The translations under genes and the position numbers were made by a program. The notes beneath the pieces were generated by a model, which saw only the letters and a program-made list of their open reading frames with translations, searched no databases and was not told the origin of the DNA. From JAUILH01 sp965230535 (GTDB taxonomy: Bacteria; Bacteroidota; Bacteroidia; Flavobacteriales_D; JAUILH01): 64,000 bases of DNA. Location of the stretch: positions 1 through 64,000 of the forward strand of contig OZ246010.1 in NCBI GenBank assembly GCA_965230535.1, read 5' to 3'. The number at the start of each line of letters is the position of its first letter. The stretch's first letter is position 1. Shown here one piece after another: positions 55,432-64,000 of this stretch.

Positions 55432-58400
55432 TTAGGATAGTAAGTCAAATAGTTTCTTGGAAACCTTGGTGTGCTTCTCATCCAAATAACTGAAGTGCGA
55501 CACATCCTTATCACAAATCATGAATTGTTTTCCTTCAGTCAACTCTATCACATTGGCCAATTCTTCATTCTCGAAAATAGCTCCTGGTGTTGGCGTCACT
55601 CCATCGTTATGTTCTCCTTTGAAAATTAATCTGTCGACAGCACCATCCAGTATTTTGGAAATCAGTTTTCCCTTTGGCTCAAAATGAGATGTAAACACAA
55701 AATAATTATCTCTGTTCATCTCTATTTGATTGAGCTTCAGGATCACTTCACTGGTTTCTTCCATATCATCAATTCCAGGTAGATCCACGATTTTGTCGGC
55801 CAGAATCTTAATTGCAGAGAAAATGGTTGGCACCACTGGCGCAATCGTTCCCAAAGTAATTCTTGAAATGATAGTCGCATAGTTGAACAAACTATTCCAA
55901 TTCTTCGAAGACGCAATCATAGTCCCTTGGTTAGGCGTACCGAACATAAGAAGTTGATTGAGCTTGAAAGGTGCATTGGTACTCGTTTGTCTGGTCGTTT
56001 TGGTCACCCAATTTTCTTCAAACAGATGTCTCGCCACTACGCCTCCTCTACTCATAGCCATGACTGTACACGGCTTCTGCTTGAATTTTCCCTTGAAAAT
56101 TTTCTCGAGCTGATTGGCATTTTCCTCTACTCTGTGAACAATCGTTGGCATATTAATACCAATGATGTAACGTCCATGCTTTTTGAGCAGTTTTTCCCGC
56201 ACACTTGAAGAACTCAGGAATTCATCAAAGCTCTTGTTTACACCTCTAAACAAGCCCTGGAACAATATCAATACCGGTTTCGAATCATTAGAAATTGCCT
56301 GATAAATCTTCTTCGAATCTATGTCATTGGTATGTTGCCAGGCATTGTCCCCTATTACATTCGACTTTAAATCATAGATAAAGATGTCGTACTTGTCATT
56401 GCCAATGGTTTTCAATAAAGAATTGGCTTTAGACTTAGACAACTTTTTGAGCACTTTCTTAACCGCCCATTTTTTGATTTTTATCACCGCTTTCTTCAAC
56501 AGTTTCCCAATGAATCTTTGGTTATTCTGTAGGTCATCCAGCGGAATTTCAAACAGGTTTCTTTGCGCAGGCTTTTGTTCATTAACAGATCGTTTAGATT
56601 TGTTGAGTTCTTCGAAAACAGGGTGCTTCCATTCGTAAACGGTTCCGTCTTCATACACTTTTTCAATGATCATCACAGATTCAAGTTCCGGATCAGTGAC
56701 TTCTATGGTTAAACTCGTTTCCAAACCTTCTCTTACGCTACGACTCGTACTTATCTCCAGTTCAAATTCATCATTCCAAACAATGTCATTGTCAATTACC
56801 TCCTGCGTAGAACTTGAGTTGGAAATGTTGTACTCCACCCCAACAGCTTGTATTCTGATGTCACCACGTTTGCTGGAAAGTATTGTGCTTGAAATGTTAT
56901 CCGTCACATTGATGGTATCAGGAGTGCGTAAGTCCTGTTTTCTTGACAAATTCTTTTTCAGGAAGTCTGAAGCATAAGGCGACTGAATGATTTTATTGAT
57001 CAGATCCGGATTATCCAATGATATCGTTTCCTCCTCCAGGTTAATCTCATCAAGGAACGGGAATAAATCAACATCTTTATGAAGCAGCTGAGAAATCTCT
57101 GTTAGCATCATATCTTCAAGTGCCTCATTCAGCTTCTCATTGTTTTCCATTCCTCTGGCAAACACACCAAAAATCCCTCCCAGAAAACGTCTTCTTTCAG
57201 GTGCTTTTTTAGCCTTCTTGATTTTCGATTCCAGTTTAGCCGGAGCAAATTCAGACTGAAGCGCATCATTTGCTTTCAAAAGTCCGTTTCCAAAAATCCA
57301 GTTAAACTCTGTCGACTTATTTGCTGATAGGAACAAAGCCTTTCTGACTATCTCTGCTTTCTTCCACGCATTTTTGCCCTGGTATTTAGACAATTCTTTT
57401 TTGTATTTCTGCACATAAAGCGCAGCGGCTGCCGCAATTTGAGGAGTTGCACTGGAAGTTCCACCACCCGCTTTCACATAATAGCTGATACTGCCATCCG
57501 GTTGTTTTTCTTTTTGATGAAACCAGGTAATATTAGGTGTATATGCAGCTAAACTGGTCGGCAAAGCGCTTTGAGGTCCGTAACAAGTTTGCATGTACTT
57601 TCCTCCGGCTGCCCTGGTCATTTTGTTGTACTCGTTCAGGTAAGGACGTTTCGTGTAAGTCGCTCCAACCGCTGCCAATACTCTATCATACCTTGCCGGG
57701 TATAATGTCCTTTTTGGAAGGATGATCTTTCCGCCTTTCGACCAACTATTTCCTGCCGCAGACACAATGATAACACCTGCTTCATAAGCACGGTTAACCG
57801 CTTTAGCCATCACTTTACTTGGGAGGCCAGCCATTGACATTGTAATCACATCACAGCCCTGATCGATCGCATAATTAACTGCTCTGGCAAAGTGTTTACC
57901 AGAAAGCAAGACCACGGTTTCGCTTATTTTAATGGGCAAGACTTTTGCATAAGGAATCGCTCCAAAAAAGCCCTTGTAATTGTCTCCTGTATCTTCATAG
58001 TCAACCCAGTTTCCGGCCAGAATTGACATAGTTGCGTTTCCATGACCATGTTGTTCGAAAGCAGCAAATCTTTCATCCAGATCAATTCCGGAACCTGTGT
58101 TGGTTCCTAAAATCTCAGAGTAATCTATGTTCATTGGCAAGCTTGGATGCCCTTCAATGTATCCTGTATCAATATGTCCGATTTTAACAAGATCTTTTGT
58201 CTTTGGCTTTTTTGCTCCCTGTTTGATTTCCGGAAATACGGATTCATTGGCAGTTTTTAAACCACTATGCTCATCTCCCAAATGCCAAATGAAAGGTTCC
58301 GGATTGCCTTCATCTTCCGGGTTTGGGTAGGTCTTTAAATACTCACCGGAACCACCAGACCTGTCCTGAGATTCGTCATGTACACTATACAATCGTGAAA

Positions 58401-61080
58401 TCACATCAGGCTCAACGAAATTGACTTTGTCCTGATTTTCTATGAGGTAATTATAAGCTTTATCCCAAGCAGTATAACCATTTGTATCAGAAGAAGATAT
58501 TGATCTGGAATTTACACCAGCATCATCCTTAACTGCTCCCGTTTCTCCATCCGAATCGGTTACCAACAGTTCATCTGTATCTATGAACAATTCTTCTTTT
58601 TCTGTCGTGTTTTTTTCTGTTTTCTTTGGCGTTTCTTTCATGACTGATTCATTGATTTTTTTGATCTCAAAAGGGAATTGTTGATCGAAAGCAGCATCTT
58701 CCAGATGAGAGTTTACAATAGATGGTGTTTGATATTCCCTAATGTCGCTGGCTATTAAGTCGACAAAATCTGCATAATTGAGCCCCCGGTCATTCACATT
58801 TTGGCTATGAAGCCTGATAAGTGAAGACGTGTATACACCTTTTCCTCCAATCTCCGTTGCCAATTGGTCTTTCAGGCAAGCCGACATAGATTTCACCAAC
58901 ACTTGATAGGTATTTCCTGACTTACGGGTAACTCCTCTTCTTAAATCCTCAACAGAACTGCTATTGGCTTTCAAGACGGCCAACACAGCCCTTTCATTGA
59001 TACTTCTGGTATATTCGGTAGAAGAGGAAAAATGACCAAATGCACGTGTCATTGACTCGCTATGACAGGAATCAGAGACCAAAACCACTCTGATTCTTGA
59101 CTTGATTTGAGCCAATGCTGCATGGATTTCGTCATCCAACAAAAAACCATCGTAGGTCACCCAAGCCTCATCATTGCCATCATTGTTATCATCTGTGTCG
59201 TTTGCATCTGCATTTGGCTTGTTTGGAATTGGCGCACCATGTCCAGCGTAAGTGATCATTAGAATTCCTCCATTTTCTACTTGATTCCCTAAACTTTTGA
59301 CCTGTCTCAAAATAGCAGATTTGGTAGCCGTATTATCCTTTAGAAAATGCGTCTTGTAGCCAAGTTGTTCTGCCAGATTCCCCATGTCGGTCATGTCGTT
59401 GACACATCCATATAATGGCGGTACATGAGATTTGTAGTATTCCTGATCAACGTGATTGATTCCGATATGCAATGAAATTGCTGAAGATGATTGTTCCATG
59501 TGGTCGTCTATTTTGGTTTTTAAAGTGTTTTGAACGGCTAAATCGGCCCTGAGAAGTCCGTAGCCAAAGAATTTGTTGTAATCAGTATTATCGTATGATC
59601 CTGTTATTTTTTCTGATGAATTTTTGAGAATGGCTTTAACCTGAGTCAGCGACAGTTTGGGGTTAACCGCATACATGAGTGCGATAATACCAGCTGCTCC
59701 GGGACTTGAAGCAGAAGTTCCACTAAACAATGAATAGTAATCGTTCTTAGAATACCCCTTCTCTCCTATTCTGTCTGCTACCAATAAGCCTGTATGACTG
59801 ACTGGCTCCCCATCTTCATTCAATTCAAAATCCCCACTGGGGAAACATGCAAAAACTGGTGGACCATAGTCTGAATAAATGGTTGGTTCGTTTTTATGGT
59901 TAATTGATGTGATGGCGATCACGTCTTCAGAAGAAGCATATCCGTCATTTTTAACCGGCTCTTTGCCATTTCCGGCTGCGAAAACGATGGCCGTTCCTTT
60001 TCCTCCACGCCCATGTTTACCGGCGTATTCAAAAGCCAAACGCGTATGATCTGGAAGCGGAAAAACCACATCATTGTCGTGAGAGCTGAAAATATCACCA
60101 TCTGGTGGTCCCCAGCTACACGAGATCACATCAGCGCCATTCTTCACCGCCCAGTAAATTGCTTCAGACTGTAAAACCGATCCCAGACCGGTAATTCTTA
60201 TGGGGATAATATTGGAATCGGGAGATACGCCTGGCGCCTTTGGATCTGCAGAACAAGCCACACTCGCGCAAGCAGTACCATGTTTTTCTCTAAACCGATG
60301 ATCTGGCACACCATAACCTTCCAGAGCCATCATGTCTCTGGGAGCAATGATTTTATTGCTAAATGCAGGATGTTGCATTTCCAAACCATCGTCAATAATG
60401 GCGATTGTAGTTCCCTGTCCTTTTGTGTATGACCATGCCTGATCGATTCCTATTCTCTTTAACCACCAGTCATTAGCCAGTTGCAGACCAGTGTTTTCCG
60501 TTTCAAAAGTCGCACCGGGTGCATTCCTCAGCTTAGTAACCAATTCGGGGTGACAGTTCTCAACAATAAACTCAGATAATAAGCCCTCACAAAACGCAAA
60601 GATTTCCCTTCCATGATCAGAAGTGGACTCGACAAAGAATGCATTGAGGTCGAAACTCAGTTTTCGCTTCTCCTTTAAATGGTATTTGGTAAAAAAGTCC
60701 TGGATTTCCTTCTTTGACACACCTACTCTGAACTTGATGAATATGTTGGCGGTATAAATTTGGAAAATACCTGTATTCGAATAGTTAAATACCGATCCCA
60801 CAAAGACCATATCCGGGTGATTGTAATTCCTGAGGATGGTTTTGAGTTCGTCACGGTCTATGGGACACGAATTGGTACAGGTATAAACATATACATCAGA
60901 ATCAGGAAATGATGCTTCAATTTTCAAGCCTGGCAGATAGGGAACCAAATCAGGAACACTTAGTAAAATGGCATAAGGATCAATGCCTTTTCTGGTCCTC
61001 ATCACAAACCTGTGCCTGGTCTCTTCCAGATAGTAAGGAGATTCAAGATTCCCCTTGAAATAAACAGTTCTAAGAGACAT
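55432..61080 (-). CDS. four-domain enzyme: subtilisin, caspase-like, subtilisin, alpha/beta-hydrolase
   Basis: An 1,882-aa protein without signal peptide, so probably cytosolic. Order: N-terminal prodomain-like region (1-210); subtilisin 1 with Asp (IAIIDDGLE, about 229), His (KHGTACAS, about 263) and Ser (SGTSASSPG, about 454); caspase-like C14 domain with His (TYAGHGAP, about 613) and Cys (SDSCHSES, about 671); subtilisin 2 with Asp (GHIDTGY, about 971), His (QHGHGNAT, about 1012) and Ser (GGTSSATP, about 1207); a linker; then an alpha/beta-hydrolase with nucleophile Ser (MAMSRGG, about 1677), Asp (HNDGV) and His (VSHFSY). All four active sites look complete. The membrane protein follows in the same operon. 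Confidence 0.9.
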   Translation of the reverse strand: MSLRTVYFKGNLESPYYLEETRHRFVMRTRKGIDPYAILLSVPDLVPYLPGLKIEASFPDSDVYVYTCTNSCPIDRDELKTILRNYNHPDMVFVGSVFNYSNTGIFQIYTANIFIKFRVGVSKKEIQDFFTKYHLKEKRKLSFDLNAFFVESTSDHGREIFAFCEGLLSEFIVENCHPELVTKLRNAPGATFETENTGLQLANDWWLKRIGIDQAWSYTKGQGTTIAIIDDGLEMQHPAFSNKIIAPRDMMALEGYGVPDHRFREKHGTACASVACSADPKAPGVSPDSNIIPIRITGLGSVLQSEAIYWAVKNGADVISCSWGPPDGDIFSSHDNDVVFPLPDHTRLAFEYAGKHGRGGKGTAIVFAAGNGKEPVKNDGYASSEDVIAITSINHKNEPTIYSDYGPPVFACFPSGDFELNEDGEPVSHTGLLVADRIGEKGYSKNDYYSLFSGTSASSPGAAGIIALMYAVNPKLSLTQVKAILKNSSEKITGSYDNTDYNKFFGYGLLRADLAVQNTLKTKIDDHMEQSSSAISLHIGINHVDQEYYKSHVPPLYGCVNDMTDMGNLAEQLGYKTHFLKDNTATKSAILRQVKSLGNQVENGGILMITYAGHGAPIPNKPNADANDTDDNNDGNDEAWVTYDGFLLDDEIHAALAQIKSRIRVVLVSDSCHSESMTRAFGHFSSSTEYTRSINERAVLAVLKANSSSVEDLRRGVTRKSGNTYQVLVKSMSACLKDQLATEIGGKGVYTSSLIRLHSQNVNDRGLNYADFVDLIASDIREYQTPSIVNSHLEDAAFDQQFPFEIKKINESVMKETPKKTEKNTTEKEELFIDTDELLVTDSDGETGAVKDDAGVNSRSISSSDTNGYTAWDKAYNYLIENQDKVNFVEPDVISRLYSVHDESQDRSGGSGEYLKTYPNPEDEGNPEPFIWHLGDEHSGLKTANESVFPEIKQGAKKPKTKDLVKIGHIDTGYIEGHPSLPMNIDYSEILGTNTGSGIDLDERFAAFEQHGHGNATMSILAGNWVDYEDTGDNYKGFFGAIPYAKVLPIKISETVVLLSGKHFARAVNYAIDQGCDVITMSMAGLPSKVMAKAVNRAYEAGVIIVSAAGNSWSKGGKIILPKRTLYPARYDRVLAAVGATYTKRPYLNEYNKMTRAAGGKYMQTCYGPQSALPTSLAAYTPNITWFHQKEKQPDGSISYYVKAGGGTSSATPQIAAAAALYVQKYKKELSKYQGKNAWKKAEIVRKALFLSANKSTEFNWIFGNGLLKANDALQSEFAPAKLESKIKKAKKAPERRRFLGGIFGVFARGMENNEKLNEALEDMMLTEISQLLHKDVDLFPFLDEINLEEETISLDNPDLINKIIQSPYASDFLKKNLSRKQDLRTPDTINVTDNISSTILSSKRGDIRIQAVGVEYNISNSSSTQEVIDNDIVWNDEFELEISTSRSVREGLETSLTIEVTDPELESVMIIEKVYEDGTVYEWKHPVFEELNKSKRSVNEQKPAQRNLFEIPLDDLQNNQRFIGKLLKKAVIKIKKWAVKKVLKKLSKSKANSLLKTIGNDKYDIFIYDLKSNVIGDNAWQHTNDIDSKKIYQAISNDSKPVLILFQGLFRGVNKSFDEFLSSSSVREKLLKKHGRYIIGINMPTIVHRVEENANQLEKIFKGKFKQKPCTVMAMSRGGVVARHLFEENWVTKTTRQTSTNAPFKLNQLLMFGTPNQGTMIASSKNWNSLFNYATIISRITLGTIAPVVPTIFSAIKILADKIVDLPGIDDMEETSEVILKLNQIEMNRDNYFVFTSHFEPKGKLISKILDGAVDRLIFKGEHNDGVTPTPGAIFENEELANVIELTEGKQFMICDKDVSHFSYLDEKHTKVSKKLFDLLS

Positions 61081-61130
61081 ATAAAAGGCTTTAGTTCAGG
61101 TCTTTGCAATTTCCCAAAATATCTCTTGAG

Positions 61131-61177
61131 TTTTATCCCTGAAAACAGTGGTTTTGATTCAGATTTCAGGGATAAAA
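61131..61177. repeat. long inverted repeat with TTTCAGGG core
   Basis: Perfect 14-bp arms TTTTATCCCTGAAA / TTTCAGGGATAAAA around a 19-nt loop. The loop and arms recall the TTTTCAG repeats near Wadjet in reverse orientation. It lies between the divergent protease and outer-membrane genes. Confidence 0.7.
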
Positions 61178-61373
61178 GAAAAGTTTAATATTGACTTAAT
61201 ATCGTCTAACAGACTCGTTACCAAACCACTCCTTTCCGGACAGTAATTTTCTCCAATTGCTTTGTAACAAATGTGCTTTCTTTGTGTCCCATTTATGCAC
61301 GTATAAATGAACCAATTTATCTGTTTTGGATACCACCAGTAACCAGAATAGATTTACGAAGAAAACTACACCT

Positions 61374-63752
61374 ATGAAACTACTTGGCCTTTGCGCTCTA
61401 AGCATTTTACCCATTCACTTATTTGCTCAAACGCCCTACTCCATTTCAGCGAAAGTTTTGGACGACCAGAATGCTCCTGTTGAGTTTGGAAATGTACTCC
61501 TCATCAATTCCAAAGATTCATCGCTTATCAAAGGAGAACTAATTTCTGAAGGTGAATTTCTTATGAACAAGGTCAATGTAGATGAAGCCCTACTCCACAT
61601 TAAAGTAATTGGCTTTGAAGAACAATACCTGCCGATTAAACGTCCGGAAGGCACTGAATTAAAGCTTGACGACATTGCGCTTAAGAACTCTGACCTGACT
61701 GATGTGACTGTGAAGGCCTTTAAACCTGCTTTTAAACGAGAAGGAGACAAAGTTGTGGTAGATGTTGAAGGCAGCGGTCTGGCAGAAAGTGGAACCGTAA
61801 TCGATCTGCTCAGAAAATCTCCTGGCGTACTGGTAACAGGTGAATACAACGTTCAAATCTTTGGAAAAGGAACTCCCAGAATCTATGTCGATGGTCAGTT
61901 ACTCACCTCTCAAAACTTATTGCTCAGCATTTCTTCTGAAGATGTTAAGGAAATTCAAATCATTAAAAATCCCGGAGCCGAATATGATGCAGAAGGTCAG
62001 GGAGGCGTCATCAACATCATTACTAAAGTGAATACTTTGCAAGGAGTAAATGGTTCCGTCTCCGCTTCAACTGCACATGGAAGAGACTGGTTTCATTCGG
62101 CCAACACCCGTATCAGTTATAGAAAAAACAAATTCAATACTTTCTTTATTGCCAACACTTTCTTTGGAACACGAGGAAACAGCAATGAGTATTTCAGATC
62201 AATTTTTGATCCCGCAGGCACCATCTATTTCGATAACGAGCTAGACAATATTAGAGATATCAACTACAATTCTAATTTCAGACTGGGCGCCGACTATCAG
62301 ATCAATAGTAAGCACAAAGTGAGTTTGCAGTGGAAAACGATCTACGACAACGTTACTACGAAAACGAGCAACGCCAATTATATTTACGACGACTACAACA
62401 CGCTTTCTTTGCTGGAAACGAAAACCGACAATAGCTACCTGATGAGAAACAATGTAGCATCTCTTAATTACAAGTTTAAAGACGATTCTACCAAAAACAC
62501 TCTGGTTTTCAATACAGATTACTCTGTATATTCCTCAGAGGATTTGGGATCGATTGTGGAGAACATCACAACAAACAGCACGGTTGAAAACGACAAACAA
62601 AGTATTGGAGCAAACAAGATTCGCCTCTTCTCTGCCAAGTTGGACCACAAAAAGACATTCAGTGAGGTGTTTACTTTGTCTTCCGGACTGAAGCATTATG
62701 AGTCGAGCAACAACAGTAGCGCCCTGTTTCAGCAGCTTCAGGGTGGCGAATGGGAAGAAGATTCTGCCTTGACCAACGGCTATAATTTTAGAGAAGGTGT
62801 ATCGGCTTTGTACACTGAGGCCACGATCAACAAAAACAAATTTAGTGGCCGCTTTGGACTTAGAGCCGAACGCACTCAAACACAGGGAACCTCTGCACTG
62901 GCGAGTGGTTTTGTGGTAGACACCTCATACTTCAACCTCTTTCCTACCGCATTTTTGGGCTATGAATTAGGGAAGGATCTGGATTTGGGCTTCAACTACA
63001 CTACCCGATTCAGACGACCAGCTTTCCAGGATCTGAATCCTTTTATTGAATATATCGATTCCGTGAGTGCCTTTATTGGGAATCCTTTCTTACAACCGGA
63101 ATATTCTCACAACCTGTCACTGTCACTGACGTACATGGAATATGCATCTATAGAATTTGGCTACACCAGAACCAACAATGAAGTCCTCTTTATTGCAGAG
63201 AAAACACCACAAAACGCCTTCTATGTGCAGGATCAAAACATCAACTTTGGTGAGATTTACAATTTTGACATCACTTTGCCTTATCAAACCAAGAGTTGGA
63301 CAACGTATAACGGTTTTGGCTACTCCATGACGCGATACAATTTTAATGACAATGGTGTTGAAACCGATTTGAAACTGCCTTCTTTCTATTTCTACTTGTA
63401 CAATGAACTAAACCTACCGGCAGACATTTCATTGAGTGGTACTTTCTGGTACTCGGGGCGTGGATTGGAGGGCGTTTTCCTATACGAACCTTTATACGGT
63501 TTAAATGCCACAGTTACCAAGAAACTATTTAAGAAAAAGGTGACCTTAAGCTTCTCAGCCAACGACATCTTGCGTTCTAATATTCAACAAGGTTATACCA
63601 ATCTGGAAGGCTTTGAAATTCAGTACAGATTTATCTACGACACCAATTTTTACAGACTGGGCATTCGTTACAATTTTGGAAAACTTAAAGCGACCGACTA
63701 CTCTGACAAATCCGGAAACGGAGAAGAAATGGGACGAATCAAAAACGACTAA
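61374..63752 (+). CDS. outer-membrane beta-barrel protein (TonB-receptor-like)
   Basis: A protein of about 792 aa from ATG 61374 (MKLLGLCALSILPIHLFAQ, a clear signal peptide); upstream in-frame residues are unlikely. Domains: carboxypeptidase-like regulatory domain (about 20-105), plug with VIDLLRKSPGV, GKGTPRIYVDGQLL and NPGAEYDAEGQGGVINIITK, then a 14-strand-type barrel of the OMP_b-brl_3 family ending LGIRYNFGK. Such proteins are common Bacteroidota outer-membrane receptors of unknown ligand. No SusD partner is adjacent. Confidence 0.9.
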   Translation: MKLLGLCALSILPIHLFAQTPYSISAKVLDDQNAPVEFGNVLLINSKDSSLIKGELISEGEFLMNKVNVDEALLHIKVIGFEEQYLPIKRPEGTELKLDDIALKNSDLTDVTVKAFKPAFKREGDKVVVDVEGSGLAESGTVIDLLRKSPGVLVTGEYNVQIFGKGTPRIYVDGQLLTSQNLLLSISSEDVKEIQIIKNPGAEYDAEGQGGVINIITKVNTLQGVNGSVSASTAHGRDWFHSANTRISYRKNKFNTFFIANTFFGTRGNSNEYFRSIFDPAGTIYFDNELDNIRDINYNSNFRLGADYQINSKHKVSLQWKTIYDNVTTKTSNANYIYDDYNTLSLLETKTDNSYLMRNNVASLNYKFKDDSTKNTLVFNTDYSVYSSEDLGSIVENITTNSTVENDKQSIGANKIRLFSAKLDHKKTFSEVFTLSSGLKHYESSNNSSALFQQLQGGEWEEDSALTNGYNFREGVSALYTEATINKNKFSGRFGLRAERTQTQGTSALASGFVVDTSYFNLFPTAFLGYELGKDLDLGFNYTTRFRRPAFQDLNPFIEYIDSVSAFIGNPFLQPEYSHNLSLSLTYMEYASIEFGYTRTNNEVLFIAEKTPQNAFYVQDQNINFGEIYNFDITLPYQTKSWTTYNGFGYSMTRYNFNDNGVETDLKLPSFYFYLYNELNLPADISLSGTFWYSGRGLEGVFLYEPLYGLNATVTKKLFKKKVTLSFSANDILRSNIQQGYTNLEGFEIQYRFIYDTNFYRLGIRYNFGKLKATDYSDKSGNGEEMGRIKND

Positions 63753-63756
63753 TAAA

Positions 63757-63785
63757 AAAAGGCAGAAACTTTCGTTCCTGCCTTT
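63757..63785. terminator. bidirectional intrinsic terminator
   Basis: AAAGGCAG .. CTGCCTTT stem (8 bp) with A- and T-runs on either side, between two convergent genes. It serves the outer-membrane gene on the plus strand and the DUF1573 gene on the minus strand. Confidence 0.8.
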
Positions 63786-63808
63786 ATAATTACATCTCTT
63801 TACTAATG

Positions 63809-64000
63809 CTATTTTCCGCTGGTAGGCGCAGTAGCACCTTCTTTCTTAATTGGAGCCGTTGTTGGCTTTGGTGCGGCAGCAATATTTCCTTTAATCCTAA
63901 TCACCTTTGTTGGTGAATTAGTTGCATTACTGGTAATTGTCACAGATTTATTGATTGGTCCGATTCTCTTTGAATCATACTTCACCTTAATTGAGGCTGA
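63809..64000 (-). CDS. DUF1573 protein, C-terminal end only
   Basis: Partial: 63 codons and a stop, entering from the right edge. The reading SIKVKYDSKRIGPINKSVTI then SNATNSPTKVIRIKGNI is the C-terminal half of a DUF1573 Ig-like domain, common in secreted Bacteroidota proteins. A Pro/Ala/Lys-rich tail (AAAPKPTTAPIKKEG) follows. The signal peptide and start lie outside the window. Confidence 0.85.
   Translation of the reverse strand, partial: SASIKVKYDSKRIGPINKSVTITSNATNSPTKVIRIKGNIAAAPKPTTAPIKKEGATAPTSGK

Noticed and set aside
1..64000. CRISPR arrays, rRNA, tRNA or prophage structural genes
   Set aside because: No regularly spaced repeats, no RNA-gene signatures and no capsid, tail or portal-like proteins were seen.

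Overview
The window is a low-to-moderate GC chromosomal segment of a Bacteroidota bacterium, probably a free-living or marine member of the Cytophagales. The basis is a giant RHS protein of the Bacteroidota type, an outer-membrane beta-barrel protein with a carboxypeptidase-like N-terminus, a DUF1573 protein, promoters of the TTTG/TAnnTTTG type, and few Shine-Dalgarno sites. I cannot name the genus. Most of the window is accessory DNA concerned with conflict: toxins, immunity, anti-plasmid defence, RNA repair and proteases.

Layout. (1) 1-15.0 kb is a polymorphic-toxin RHS locus. It holds a frameshifted partner gene, a 2,464-aa RHS protein with a putative metallopeptidase-like tip, a candidate immunity protein, an insertion sequence, scrambled RHS-core remnants, and an orphan tip followed by small membrane proteins that may be immunity genes. 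(2) 15.4-18.7 kb is a tightly coupled four-gene operon of unknown function. (3) 19.0-19.8 kb is a conserved Bacteroidota hypothetical with a clear terminator. (4) 20.1-26.2 kb is a complete Wadjet anti-plasmid system (jetABCD), bracketed by two direct copies of a hairpin repeat. (5) 26.4-28.6 kb has a secreted coiled-coil protein and a RadC-like JAB protein, followed by 0.9 kb without genes.

(6) 29.5-41.8 kb is the most coherent block, an NAD/ADP-ribose metabolism and RNA-repair island. A Nudix-type NrtR regulator faces an operon of NADAR, macro-domain, crystallin-J1-like, macro/PARG-like, KptA, 2OG-oxygenase and calcineurin-like phosphatase genes. A nadV-prs NAD-salvage operon follows. On the opposite strand lie an HD-Pnk end-healing enzyme, an RNA ligase, a TPR protein with a polybasic tail, PrfH and RtcB. 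I find three copies of one palindrome (TTTGTGT-N7-ACRCAWW), beside nrtR, before the NADAR operon and before nadV. They look like the NrtR operator and tie NAD supply to KptA-type, NAD-consuming RNA repair.

(7) 42-46 kb carries small secreted and membrane proteins plus an FCP1-like phosphatase. (8) 46-53.8 kb has a large SF1 helicase convergent with a TelA-family protein, then an HNH / nuclease / P-loop cassette broken by two in-frame stop codons. (9) 54.2-61.1 kb encodes a membrane protein and an 1,882-aa protein combining two subtilisin domains, a caspase-like domain and an alpha/beta-hydrolase. This is the best candidate for an undescribed effector system. (10) 61.3-64 kb returns to ordinary genes: an outer-membrane beta-barrel protein and the C-terminus of a DUF1573 protein.

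A 69-bp element occurs twice in direct orientation (14.95 and 54.03 kb), bracketing 39 kb of accessory DNA. All functional calls are by reading motifs; no database search was possible.
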